A DNA stretch of 64,000 nt from Diphasiastrum complanatum (lineage: Eukaryota; Streptophyta; Lycopodiopsida; Lycopodiales; Lycopodiaceae). Location of the stretch: positions 25,230,930-25,294,929 of the forward strand of contig CM055113.1 in the NCBI GenBank assembly GCA_029204225.1, given 5' to 3'. Below are positions 1 through 11,181 of the stretch, piece by piece (within the stretch, counting starts at the first letter, position 1; the number at the start of each line of letters is the position of its first letter). The notes under the pieces are model-generated. The model had not been told where the DNA came from. It worked only from the letters and a program-made list of their open reading frames with translations, and searched no databases. A program made the translations under genes and the position numbers.

Positions 1-109
1 CACTCTTCTCACAAGAACTTCTACTCTGTACCACAGTCATATTTTCCCCCTGAAGTTCTTCACTTGCATACAATAGATCCATTCTTTCATATTGAGGTTT
101 TGACAAATC

Positions 110-402
110 TCAACCGACGGGATCCACTTCAATCTCAGCCAATGGAATTCACTTCAATCTCGACCGATGGATCTTCATAAGATCTCGACCGACGGACCTT
201 CATAAGATCTCGACCGATGGACCTTCATAAGATCTCGACCAACGGACCTTCATAAGATCTTGACCTACGGACCTTCATAAGAACTTGACTGACGGACCTT
301 CATAAGATCTAGCTAGACGGACTTTCATAAGATCTCGACCGACGGACTTTCATAAGATCTCGACCAACATGACTTTATTAAAATCTCGACCGACACTACA
401 GA
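110..402. repeat. Minisatellite, about 24-25 bp unit around CTCGACCGACGGA
   Basis: About ten tandem units of the form CTTCATAAGATCTCGACCGA are visible, with small variants (GACCAACG, GACTGACG, GCTAGACG). The array lies in the leader of the non-autonomous LTR element. Reading frames across it are by-products of the repeat. Confidence 0.85.
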
Positions 403-1007
403 CACGTCCCATCTCGCTCGCGCCCATCCAAAGGCGTCCATAAATGCCATCACTTCGACCACATTCGCACCTCAGCGAAGTGCAAACTTTGGAGCTCCCT
501 AGCGACGATCCTCTAGCAATTTTCAAACTCTGCTACATGATCCTGGTGCTCTCTCGTCTGGTGCATCCGTTAGTGCTTATACACCATCTCCACCTAGTTT
601 CAGCCATCCTCGTGTGTTTTTCATTGAGAGTGCCATCACAAACCATTTCCAACCCTAATATTGCTAGTGGAAAAAAGCATTTGATACATTTCGCATGCTG
701 AGGGGTAGTGTCACGCAAGCATTCCAAATGCTTCCATTACACTACTGAGCATTAACTTTTAACCTTCCATGCTTTTCATCCTCTCCAAACAACCGTCTTC
801 ACCAAACGTCACTTTCTTTACATCTCTTCACCTCTTCCGCTTAGTCACAACCATATACCCACATCTCCTTTTTCGGAACCTCTACAACCCATTGTTCGCA
901 CCATACTTTGATTACCACACATCCTCTATACCCTGCCATCCACAACACCTCCACTTTCACACACCCTCCTTCCCATCCCCAGTTTCTCATAGTCCATTCC
1001 TTTTCCA

Positions 1008-1345
1008 CTCCATCTCAGCCGACGTCTTTTCCACTCCATCTCAGCAGATGCCTTTTCCACTCCATCTTAGCTGACACATTTTCCTTCCATCTCAGCCGAC
1101 GTCTTTTCCACTCCATCTCAGCCGACGCCTTTTCCACTCCATCTCTTTTCCACTCCATATCAGCCGACGCCTTTTTCTCTCCATCTCAGCCGATGCCTTT
1201 TCCACTCCATCTCAGCCGACACATTTTCCTTCCATCTCAGTCGACGCCTTTTCCACTCCATCTCAGCTGACACATTTTCATTCCATCTCAGTTGACACCT
1301 TTTCCTTCCATCTCAGTCGACGCTCTCTGCTCCCATCTCCACCGA
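1008..1345. repeat. Minisatellite, about 30 bp unit around CATCTCAGCCGACGCC
   Basis: Roughly ten units of CCATCTCAGCCGACGCCTTT with variants (CACATTTTCCTT in place of GCCTTTTCCACT) run head to tail just before the first ATG-led frame. The unit differs from the upstream array but shares the core CCGACG. The long frames on the plus strand here are artefacts of the repeat. Confidence 0.85.
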
Positions 1346-1394
1346 CACCCTTTTTCCAGATTATTTGTTTCTCTCTTTTTCCAATTTCTTCATC

Positions 1395-1802
1395 ATGTCT
1401 ACCAACCCTGCCTCCAGCTCTGATGACCCCACAACCAATAAGCTTGACATCCACTTATCCACATTGGACATTATAGAAATGCAACATTGTTACCAACAGA
1501 CAACACCTTTCCTTCAAGCAATTGAGTTTCAAATGCCTGTCCTAACGGGGTATCAAAGCCCCTATCTCGTGCACATGATCTACGCCAACTACAATGCTAC
1601 TGCAAGGTCGTGCCAGCTAATAGTCCCTCCTGTGAGGAACTATGTTTACAACCTATTATTTGCACCGGCCGACTTGCAACCTTTTGGGTTCCCAAGAGGA
1701 CCCAATGCTATCACGAGAACACTTAAGAAAATCGAGCAGGCAGCGTATTTCAAATTTTTTGATCCATCAGTGGCAAACTGGAAAAACAAGGATGGGTATT
1801 GA
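1395..1802 (+). CDS. Unrecognised ORF in non-autonomous element copy 1
   Basis: An open frame of about 135 codons begins at the ATG directly after the second minisatellite, with the product starting MSTNPASSSDDP. It has a Ser/Pro-rich start, then a mixed hydrophobic section (LTGYQSPYLVHMIYANYN) and a basic patch. I do not recognise a domain. Its position, first after the leader, is where a gag-like protein would lie, but I see no zinc knuckle or capsid motif. The comparable place in copy 2 (about 13.8-19 kb) carries no clear counterpart. Confidence 0.35.
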   Translation: MSTNPASSSDDPTTNKLDIHLSTLDIIEMQHCYQQTTPFLQAIEFQMPVLTGYQSPYLVHMIYANYNATARSCQLIVPPVRNYVYNLLFAPADLQPFGFPRGPNAITRTLKKIEQAAYFKFFDPSVANWKNKDGY

Positions 1803-2463
1803 GTTGACGCAGTCAATGACTCCCAATTACAAGCGGCATGTGCGTACTTGACAAAGTGCACACAACTACCAAGGAAAACATTGCAGAGGGTACCCATGTC
1901 CATATTTCACATGATGGCAAATTCACAACTGCACTTCTAGAATTTCTATGACTGAGCACATTTTGTTTCGAATTGTCTTCATGAGTGCATAAACAACATG
2001 AGAAATTTCCATTGAACACAAGACATCCAAGCGTGCAAGGAACACTTCACCATCGAGATCCCAGGCTAAACGAGTCAACACCAGTATCTCCTCTCTGGTG
2101 CAGAAGCCAAGAAGCCCACCATAGGATCCACAAACAGCTGCAACTTCCGGAGCTCAACAGGCAGATACCTCAAAGGCTCAGTTGTCGGTTCACACGGCAA
2201 CAACGGAGGCAAGAGAAGCTTCAAGCTCACATGTCATCTACGGGGGTGATGGAGCAACTACATCTACGCAACCACCTGATACGACAATAACTCAAGCCAC
2301 AGGTCAAGCAGATAAAGCCACCACCCCACCCACACTGATTACTATGCCAACACCACCAACATCACTTCTGGCACAAATTTTGGGGGGGGGGGGGGGAGTG
2401 AAGATATCCAGTCCCTAGGACACAGAAGCAGCTCAGCAACCACAGGCCCAGCAAGTCCACACA

Positions 2464-3111
2464 TTGGACACGTCGCAATATTTTGATGCTAAGGACCTGA
2501 TGGAAATAAGCGACGACGAGCCAAAAAAGGGGACGCAGCCAGGAAGAAGTAAGACCCCTTCACTAACCACCACCACCACAACAATCATTAACATCATCCC
2601 TTCATTGTCTCCACCTCCACCTCCATCTTCAGCTCTAACACTGTGTTTATTTTTTGGTTTAGCCTCACCATCCCACACTCCATATCAGTACCCAACCCTC
2701 ACTAACCCTAAAAAGCTCACTGCAGCAGCCAAGCGCTCGATGATTGGCCTATCCAAAATGAGCTACCACATGAATTGGTTAGTGAGCGAGCACCAAATGC
2801 TCAAGAGCAGAGTCCAACATCAAGAGCAAGAGATTGTGCAATATCAAAGGCTGGTCAAAGAGAAAGAGAAAGAAACAGTGGAAACCAAATCTGTGATGGC
2901 TGGGCAGAAGTCCACTCTAGAAGAGGTCCAGCAACAACTAAAGCACCAGATTGTCCAAATCAACCAAGTACGAGACGGATCATTGAGTGCAATGACAGTC
3001 ATCGCACCTCTAGTCAAGCCTGAGGACATTCAATTCCAGGCCCCACATGCCTCAGCCATCTGGATGGAAAAATACATAAGGCTAATCCAGGAATGGGAAG
3101 CCAAAAAGTGA
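2464..3111 (+). CDS. Coiled-coil protein block of non-autonomous element copy 1
   Basis: An open frame of about 215 codons. The first third is Pro/Thr/Ser-rich low complexity. The last two thirds are a strongly charged heptad-like stretch (LKSRVQHQEQEIVQYQ, LVKEKEKETVETKS, LEEVQQQLKHQIVQIN) that should form a coiled coil. The same block, starting at AAKRS and carrying NWLVSE...KEKE, is recognisable near 19670-19900 in copy 2, so it is a conserved part of the family. Further charged sequence continues to about 3260, and a Pro/Arg-rich block spans 3424-3675. The function is unknown; a structural gag-like role is possible but not shown. Confidence 0.5.
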   Translation: MDTSQYFDAKDLMEISDDEPKKGTQPGRSKTPSLTTTTTTIINIIPSLSPPPPPSSALTLCLFFGLASPSHTPYQYPTLTNPKKLTAAAKRSMIGLSKMSYHMNWLVSEHQMLKSRVQHQEQEIVQYQRLVKEKEKETVETKSVMAGQKSTLEEVQQQLKHQIVQINQVRDGSLSAMTVIAPLVKPEDIQFQAPHASAIWMEKYIRLIQEWEAKK

Positions 3112-3831
3112 CAGTTTGAAAACATTGTGGCCAAACAAGAGAAGATCATCCTGGAGTTCCAGAAGCAGCTGGAAGACACTACGAAGGCCCTGCATTAAGT
3201 CTTGGACAAGGTGAACCAACTATGGGACACGACGTGCAAGGATCAAGCAGGTGCTCAATCAACAAAGCCGCGGGATGATGATGGGAATGATGGTGTAGGA
3301 CCAACAACTCCACTCCCCCGGTGCTGCATATAACTTGTTGATTCCACCTCCTCCTAAACCTATCACCCCCGACCCCTCTCCCCAGTTCATTCCATCCCCG
3401 ACCTTTCAGAAACTAACACTGACATGGGGGGTGATAATGACTTCTTGGCAGACAAACCAGAAATGAGAAGGTTCTCACCTAGACCAGACACGGGTGCAAC
3501 TGAGTCATCGCCAAGTGAGCAAGCTAAAGAGAAAGATATAGGCACCAAGGCCCTAGATGATTATCTGGCAAGGCCATCCCAGCTGCGTAGGACAACTTCC
3601 CCTACTAGGCCTAGAGGCAAACTGGCTGACACAAGGCAGGATTCACAAGAAGTGCCCAAGAGGGCTAGTATGTAGCGGCCAATTGAGAGACTTCCAATTT
3701 CGACGAATAAATTTTGTGGATAGTAAGAACCTGGGTTACGGAAGCGAACGAAGATCCATGCTTTTTCAAGTGCCAAGCGGAAGACATCATCGATGTTGCA
3801 GTGGGTCCTGCAACAGATTAGGGGTGAATAA

Positions 3832-4928
3832 TGCTAGCAGATTCTAGAGAATCTCCAAGTGACGAGCCAAGCTGAAGACACAAGTTATCTCTCACCCATG
3901 ATCGAGGAGGTCTCAGAAGGAAGAGAGCAAAAGAAGCTGAGAGCCGAGCATGAGAGCCGAGGAAGTACTAGCTAGGAAGACAGTGAGTTATCTATGTGAG
4001 CCTACATGGTGTATCCCAAAGAAGGAATGGCCATGTAGGAGCTAGTAATACTTCCTAGGCATTGTAAATAAAGGTAGACCCCCCTTAAATTAGTTAGAGT
4101 GAGCCACCTTTTGATGGTGACCTTTAGTAGAAGGGCAGATTCTACATGTAATTTCTAATTTGGTGGAATTGCCACATGGGCTCCACATGGGCAGCCTTCT
4201 TGCTTATTTAAGGGCCCCCCTCTCTTGTGAGGGAGCTTTTGAATGTATTGTCAAGCTCTATTGAGCTAATAAGAGGATCCTCCACGAGTTCTTGATGATA
4301 GCTAAGCTCCTTGTTCATGGCAATGTTCTTGAGTGAGATTTCTATGAGCATGCTTGATTCCTTTGCATTGTGGATTAACTAGGTTCTTGTTTTTTGTTTC
4401 TTGCTTAGTTGTGGATTAGGATTCAATTCTTGTTTGTGGAATAAGGTAGTATCAACATTCAAGTAAACTAGATAGGCTGGTTTGTCATATAGATCTTGCA
4501 TACTCCCTTGCAACCCAGTTCTTGATTGTTCTTGAGTAATCTAAGCATCAAGTAATGAGTGTTTCTTGACTCTTAGATTATTAAAATGCTGCTAGGAATC
4601 TTGTTTCTTGTTTCTTGAATCTTGTTTCTTGTTCCAGTAGTTAATCTTGTCTTTGATTGTTTCTGATTCAGTACATAATGGTAAGATTGCTCCTTGTACC
4701 AGAACGCTGATCTTCTTGAGCTATAGATGGTTATATGGCTGGTTATGCATGTAGCTGAGTATCGAAACCATGTCTCGCATTGACAGGCTGGGAAATACAT
4801 GTTGAAAACTGAGTAACGCTTCTGCTTGTAACTGTTCTAATAAGAAGAAGTACCATAAAGAACTGTAACTACAAAAGTATAAGAAGAAGCAGAAAACCAT
4901 ATTCATAGATTCAAGGAATCCGTGAACA
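3832..4928 (+). repeat. 3' LTR of non-autonomous element copy 1
   Basis: Begins TGCTAGCAG directly after a purine tract (ATTAGGGGTGAATAA) and ends near TGAACA at 4928. It aligns in order with both LTRs of the copy at 14-22 kb, but with many differences and small length changes, so this copy is clearly older or from another subfamily. The right edge is placed by analogy with ...TAGACA|TTGG in copy 2. Confidence 0.55.
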
Positions 4929-5117
4929 TTGTCCCATTGATCTCTTTGGATGAAATTTTTTTTTATAAGTGTTGGGGAGAAAATATGTGTAGTAGAGTCA
5001 AAGGGAATGCAAAGAAATTCAATAGAGAAGGAACTATGTTCAAACCATCAGGCTTTGATGAGTGATTCCTTCTCCTCGGTGCATGAACTACACCTAATAT
5101 GTCCAAATCAACTATAT

Positions 5118-5799
5118 TGTTAAAAATTCATAATTCTAGCTTGACTAGTTTTGGTCATATGACTTGTGAATAGTTAGATGGTCATGATGTGGCTTGTCAC
5201 ACGTGCCAAATAGCATAGGATTCCATTCATAAGGATGTTCTCAAGTAGACCTAAGTGTTAGAACCTTTGGAATGAGTCCAAATTATGCTTAGATACAAGG
5301 GAGAAAAAATAGGAGCTATTTTTGGTAGTTTTTGTATTGTTGAGGGATCTCCAAGATTCCAACCCTAACTTAGTAGGGATGAAAGATCCACCAAAATTAG
5401 CATTAGGGATAGGTTTAGGGCTACTCATACCTGCCCAAAACCATGATGGATCATGTATATATAGGTGATGATATCTCACCAAAATCAATCAAGCAATTTC
5501 ATGTTTTTTCCCTCATAATGGTGCAATTGCTCTCTATGTTCATAATTATTTGAGTACTTGTGATTACTAATGATTATAGGATTGAATGTAGGTCTGGTGT
5601 ATAGTACTCAGACTGTGGGAGGCCGTACTTTCACACGTGTGAAGTCTTCTTCAAGGATTTGGGCCATTTAGTGAGGTTCGAGCATAGATTTTTGATGGAT
5701 TTTGATGGTTCAACTTGTGCTAATCTTATGAAATCATAATCTATTGTTTCCCTCATCATTTCAAGTGTTTTAGGATCCTTATTTGCTGTAATTTTTACA
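5118..5799 (+). repeat. 5' LTR of Copia-1
   Basis: Matches 10500-11181 base for base in length. It contains a TATATATA box at 5456-5463 and the palindrome CACACGTGTG at 5632-5641. It ends in TACA immediately before the primer site. Confidence 0.95.
5456..5463 (+). promoter_or_regulatory. Probable TATA box of Copia-1 5' LTR
   Basis: TATATATA followed by GG sits about two thirds of the way along the 5' LTR. The same octamer is at 10838-10845 in the 3' LTR. It is the best TATA-like site in the LTR; transcription from it is inferred from the usual U3/R layout. Confidence 0.55.
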
Positions 5800-5812
5800 T
5801 GGTATCAGAGCC
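5800..5812 (+). other. Primer binding site of Copia-1 (initiator Met tRNA type)
   Basis: TGGTATCAGAGCC directly abuts the CA end of the 5' LTR. This is the standard plant Copia primer site, complementary to the 3' end of initiator methionine tRNA. Confidence 0.93.
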
Positions 5813-6610
5813 GAAAGGCTGAAATGAGCTAAATCCTTGGTTTTCATTCAATTTGATCACAATTTTTGATCTAAATCTTGTGTAGATTGGATCTTAGCAT
5901 CTAGTATTGATTCTAGAACTCAAAGTGAGTCAAATACATTGGAGATTGGTGTTGTGTGACTTCCTTTGCAGGTGTTTAGGTGTCTAAAACCAGAGGCAAA
6001 GTTGAATTCAATTCACACTACTAAGATAGCAAGTTTTGCTTGCTCCAAGCATTGATTTCTAAGCGAGTTTTGGAGGTGATTTCATAGAGGAGGCTTTCTA
6101 GCATTCAAGGAGAGGGAAGATCAGAGTTTTGGGGACTCTTCAAGGCTGTTCTAAGGTGTAGTAGACACCTCCTAAAGTGATTTAGGTTCAGTCCAACCAT
6201 TGCTCGACTTATGCACCAAATCAGATCAATTTTTCATCAATTTTGATCATTTTTTGCTTGTGACTGGATAGTAGATTGTGTTGCATCCTCATTAAGTTCC
6301 ATTTAGATCTTTTACAAGTGATTTTGTAAGTATATTAGGTTGCTGAAATTCACTCTTGATCAGATCATTTGGAAGCTTTAATGTTCTTTATATAAAGAGG
6401 GGCAATTCTACTAGTATTGTCTACTTCAATCAAGCAAGTGCATTGTTTCTAGTATTCTATGATTTGATTTTGTTAGAGATCATTCTTAGATCTTTATAGG
6501 AAGTCTATTACTGATCTTTTCAGGTCCCTAAGAAGTGGGATAAGGTAGACCTTCAATCAAATCAATAGAAGTAACCTTCATTTGTGTCAAGTCCTTGATT
6601 AGGAGACTAG

Positions 6611-9600
6611 ATGGCATCTATAAATGCATATCTTTTGGATACTAATGAAAGGCTCAACAAAACTAACTATTCCATATGGAAAGTTAGAATGGAATCTATC
6701 ATGATCATGCAAGATCTGATGGAAATTGTAAATGGTAAGGAGGGTGAACCTATTCATCCTCAAGAAAAAGCCAAATACATCAAGAGGTGCAATGTTGCAC
6801 TACATTGCATAAAAATGAATGTTGCAAATGAACTCTTAAGAGAGGTAGGAGATTGCACTTCAGCTCAAGATGCTTGGGAGACTTTGCAAAAGGTCTATGA
6901 ATCCAAGAACCAAACTAGAATGTTAGCTTTGAAGAATCAAATCTATAGAAGCTATCAAAAGAAAGGAGAGAGTGCACATACTTTTGTCCTGAGAGTAAAG
7001 GAATTGAACAAAGAGCTAGCCTTTATAGGTGACCCTATCAAGGATGAAGAGCTTGTTCAACTCATATTGAATGGACTAAGCTTTGAATTTGACAATTTGG
7101 TTCAGGGATATGCAATTATGGGTAAGCTACCCATACTTGAAGAACTCCAAGGCACACTCATGGCCGAGGAATCAAGAAGGAGCCAAATGCAAGAGAGGAT
7201 GGATAGGCTTTCCATCCAAGGTGGAGATGACCAAGCTCTCTTCACCAAAGGCAAAGGCAAGTCCAAAGGCAAAGGATCAACACTCAAGAAGTCTACAAAG
7301 ATTGAGGATCAAGAAGGACCCCCAAAGGCATCTCCATCAACCACCAAAGTCAAGAAGGACAAATCAAAGGTGAAGTGCTACTATTGTAGCAAGATGGGGC
7401 ATTATGCCTCGGAATGCTTCAAGAGGAAGCAAGATCAAAGCCAAGCCAACATGAGCAAAGAGGAGGAGGAGGAGAGTTCACATGAGGACTCTCTCATGAT
7501 GTCCATATTTTTTTCAACAAGCTTCAAAGGAGAAGATCCTTGGTGGATTGACTCAGGTGCTAGTTCACACATGACTAGTAAAAGGGAGTTTTTCTCTTCT
7601 CTCTTATCTTATGATGGACCTATAAAGTCTATCTATACAGCAAATGATGAAGCTTGTAAAATTGAAGGAGTTGGTAGCATTCCCCTTTGCTTAGGATCTT
7701 CCAAAAAGATCAACATAGAAGGTGTTTTGTACATTCCTACAATAACAAAGAATCTACTTAGTGTTGGCCAAATGGTAGACAAGGGTTTCAATGTTGACTT
7801 TGCTTCAAATGAATGTTTCATCAAGAAGAAGGGTAAGATAGTGGCTAAGGGCACTAGACTTGGCAAACTTTATAAGCTGGATGCATTTGTGGATACTAAT
7901 GTTGTCATGTTGGCCGAGAAGAGCAAGATATCTACCTTTACTTTATGGCACAAAAGACTTGGACATGTCAACTCGGGTTCCATGGAGGCTATGATCAAGG
8001 AGGAGTATGCTTTAGGCCTGCCAAGGTCTATTGGGAATGAAGACAAGGTTTGTGAAGCTTGTTCCTTATCCAAGGCACATAAGAAGGTGTTTCCTAACTC
8101 CATCACAAAGTCATCTCATCCTCTTGAACTCATACACTCGGATGTGCACATTGCTAGCACCAAATCTAATGGAGGTTCATCCATGTTTTTAACCTTCATT
8201 GATGACTACTCAAGATATTGTTGGGTGTTCTTACTTTCCTTCAAGTCTCAAGTATTTGATACTTTTGTAAAGTTCAAGTTGTTTGTGGAAAAGCATCATA
8301 ATCATAGCATCAAGATTCTTAGAAGTGACAATGGTGGAGAATTCATCTCCAATGAGTTCAAGGCCTTTTGTGAGGAGGAAGGGATCAAGAAAGAGACTTA
8401 TTGTCCTTACACTCCTCAACAAAATGGAGTTGCTGAAAGAAGGAATAGAACATTATGTGAATGTTCTAAGGCTTTAAGATTAGATGCTTGTTTGCCCAAA
8501 TCCTTTTGGGGTGAGTCTCTTGTATGTGCAAACTACTTGATGAATAGGGTGTCTTGCAAAGCAATTGAAGGCAAAACTCCTTATGAGATGTTGTATGGAA
8601 AGAAACCCAATCTTAATCACTTGAAAATTTTTGGGTGTATATGTTATGTGCATATGCCATTGGAAACAAGAACCAAGGAGGATCCATCTTCCACAAGAGG
8701 GATCATGCTTGGATATGCAAGCTCAAGCAAGGGCTACAAAGTCTATCTCCCATCCTTGAACAAATTTGTGTCATCTTTGATGAACATCATATGCATATGC
8801 TTGAAGAAGGCTCAAGTGCTCAAACAATCAAGAAGAAGATGGCCGAGGAGCAAGATCTTGGTTTTAAGGAGGAGCTCATGGAGGAGCAAGCACCAAACCC
8901 ACCTATCACACCAAGGAGATCTTCAAGGGCAAAAGTGAAGCCATCAAGGCTCACATATCAAGGAAAAGGACAGCAAGTTGAGGGTATCTCATCCACTTCT
9001 TATGCTTTATCTAGTTTTGAAGAACCGTCTAATGTTGAAGATGCATTGAACTCCAAAGAATGGTATAAAGCTATGTTGGATGAGTATGATGCCTTGATTG
9101 AGAATGAAACTTGGTTGCTTGTTGAGAGACCTCAAAGGAACGTAATAGGATGCAAGTGGGTCTTCAAGCTTAAGTTGAATGCAAATGGGAGTGTTAACAA
9201 ACATAAAGCAAGATTAGTTGCAAAAGGTTATGCTCAAGAGAGAGGGATAGACTATGAGGAAACTTTTGCACCCGTGGCCAAGATGGTCACAATAAAACTA
9301 ATCATTGCACTTGCATCACATTTTGGATGGATTCTATGTCAAATGGATGTCTCTAATGCTTTCTTGAATGGTTTTTTGGAGGAAGATATCTATATGGAGC
9401 AGCCACAAGGGTTCATCAAGCATGGAATGGAGAACAAAGTATGCCATCTCCAAAGAAGCATCTATGGCTTGAAACAAGCCTCGAGATCTTGGAATTCAAG
9501 ACTACATTGCTATCTTATTTCACTTTCTTTTGTTCAAAGTGAATATGATCCTACTCTTTACATTAAGTTTGATGATGTTGGTATTGTACTTTTACTCATT

Positions 9601-10485
9601 TATGTAGATGACATCATCATTAGTGGAAATAGTGTTGATGGTATTAAAAAAATCAAGATAGATCTATCCTTAGAGTTCAAGATGGTAGATCTAGGGTGTC
9701 TTCACTTCATCTTAGGCATAGAAGTACTTAGAGGGTCTGATTTTATCTTTATAAGTCAAGTAAACTATGCTCAAAGTCTTTTGAAGAAGTTTAAGATGGA
9801 AGTATGCAAAATTCTTGACACACCAATGGAGCAAGATGTAAAAGTGCCAAATGAAGATGATGAAAGATCCTTCATGGACATCACTTTGTTTAGGCAACTT
9901 ATAGGTTTCTTAATGTGGATCACTATAAATAGACCAGATCTTAGCTTTAGTGTATGTAGGTTGAGCCAATCCATGCAAAAGCCATTGAATATCCATTGGA
10001 AAAAGGCTAAGAGGATTCTAAGATACATCTCGGGTACATTGGATTTTGGGATTCTATATAGAGGAGATGTGAATAACCTTCATGCATTTAGTGATTCAGA
10101 TTTTGCAGGGGACAAGAGGGATAGGAAATCAACAAGTGCCTATTCAACTTTCATAGGAGAAGGTGTGCTTTCATGGCTTTCAAAAAAGCAAGAAACTATA
10201 TCTCTATCTTCAATGGATTCAGAGGAGGCACAAATCATCTACAATGACAATATATCAGCCCAACACATTGCATCTAATCCAATCTTCCATGCAAGATCTA
10301 AGCACATTGAGATATGCCATCACTTTGTGAGAGAAATGGTGCAAGCCAAGGAGATTGCTTTGGAGCATGTTCCAAGCAATGAATGTGTAGCTGATCTACT
10401 TACTAAACCACTTCAAAAGACACTTTTTATGAAGTTCAGATCATCACTTGGAGTGATTAGTAAAGCAACGATTGAACCAAGCTAG
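6611..10485 (+). pseudogene. Copia-1 gag-pol coding region
   Basis: The domains lie in Ty1/Copia order. A gag N-terminus (NYSIWKVRM) is followed by a UBN2-type gag body, a zinc knuckle CYYCSKMGHYASEC near 7378, a protease active site WIDSGASSH near 7543, the pre-integrase HKRLGHVN near 7950, and integrase core motifs (FIDDYSR, RSDNGGEF, QQNGVAERRNR) at 8200-8450. Reverse transcriptase then has KWVFKLKLN, QMDVSNAFLNGFLEEDIYM and YVDDIIISG at 9150-9630, and RNase H has SDSDFAGDKRDRKST near 10090. The product would make virus-like particles and copy the element RNA. The region is broken in a small number of places (about two or three) and otherwise looks well preserved. Confidence 0.93.
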
Positions 10486-10487
10486 AT

Positions 10488-10499
10488 AGTGAGGAGGAG
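10488..10499 (+). other. Polypurine tract of Copia-1
   Basis: AGTGAGGAGGAG ends exactly where the 3' LTR begins (TG at 10500). This is the expected primer for plus-strand DNA synthesis. Confidence 0.85.
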
Positions 10500-11181
10500 T
10501 GTTAAAAATTCACAATTCTAGCTTGACTAGTTTTGGTCATATGACTTGTAAATAGTTAGATGGTCATGATGTGGCTTGTCACACGTGCCAAATAGCATAG
10601 GATTCCATTCATAAGGATGTTCTCAAGTAGACCTAAGTGTTAGAACCTTTGGAATGAGTCCAAATTATGCTTAGATACAAGGGAGAAAAAATAGGAGCTA
10701 TTTTTGGTAGTTTTTGCATTGTTGAGGGATCTCCAAGATTCCAACCCTAACTTAGTAGGGATGAAAGATCCACCAAAAATAGCCTTAGGGATAGGTTTAG
10801 GACTACTCATACCTGCCCAAAACCGTGATGGATCATGTATATATAGGTGATGATATCTCACCAAAATCAATCAAGCAATTTCATGTTTTTTCTCTCATAA
10901 TGGTGCAATTGCTCTCTATGTTCATAATTGTTTGAGTACTTGTGATTACTAATGATTATAGGATTGAATGTAGGTCTGGTGTACAGTACTCAGACTGTGG
11001 GAGGCCGTACTTTCACACGTGTGAAGCCTTCTTCAAGGATTTGGGCCATTTAGTGAGGTTCAAGCATAGGATTTTGATGGATTTAGATGGTTCAACTTGT
11101 GCTAATCTTATGAAATCATAATCTATTGTTTCCCTCATCATTTCAAGTGTTTTAGGATCCTTATTTGCTGTAATTTTTACA
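10500..11181 (+). repeat. 3' LTR of Copia-1
   Basis: It has the same length as the 5' LTR, with about 14 substitutions and no length change seen. TATATATA is at 10838-10845 and CACACGTGTG at 11014-11023. Confidence 0.95.

Larger units (their letters stand above)
1..4928 (+). mobile_element. Long non-autonomous LTR element, copy 1 (5' end outside window)
   Basis: The stretch from about 3760 to 4928 closely matches the 3' end of the element at 14023-21878. Both have the same GCAGTGGG...TGCAACA segment, a purine-rich tract, an LTR starting TG(C/T)TAGC, and LTR text on AATAAAG and GAGCCxxCATGGT. The internal part also shares a coiled-coil coding block with that copy. No reverse transcriptase or integrase is visible, so it is best called a large retrotransposon derivative that depends on another element. 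The TTGGCGCC-type primer site of copy 2 hints at a Ty3/Tat-Athila relationship, which is inference. It is broken in its coding parts and has lost or lacks its left end within this window. Confidence 0.6.
5118..11181 (+). mobile_element. Ty1/Copia LTR retrotransposon (Copia-1), nearly whole
   Basis: Two 682 bp LTRs (5118-5799 and 10500-11181) start TGTTAAAAATTCA and end TAATTTTTACA. A tRNA-iMet type primer site, a gag-pol region in Copia order and a polypurine tract all lie in place. I count by eye about 14 differences between the LTRs (about 2%), so insertion is recent on an LTR scale: near 1 My at angiosperm rates, several My at conifer rates. The coding region shows only a few breaks. The five bases outside the LTRs (TATAT left, TCATG right) do not match. 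Confidence 0.95.

Noticed and set aside
110-402. CRISPR-like regular repeats
   Set aside because: Units are contiguous with no unique spacers; it is a plant minisatellite.
908-1270. Phe/His/Ser-rich 120-codon frame
   Set aside because: Translation of the 30 bp minisatellite unit.
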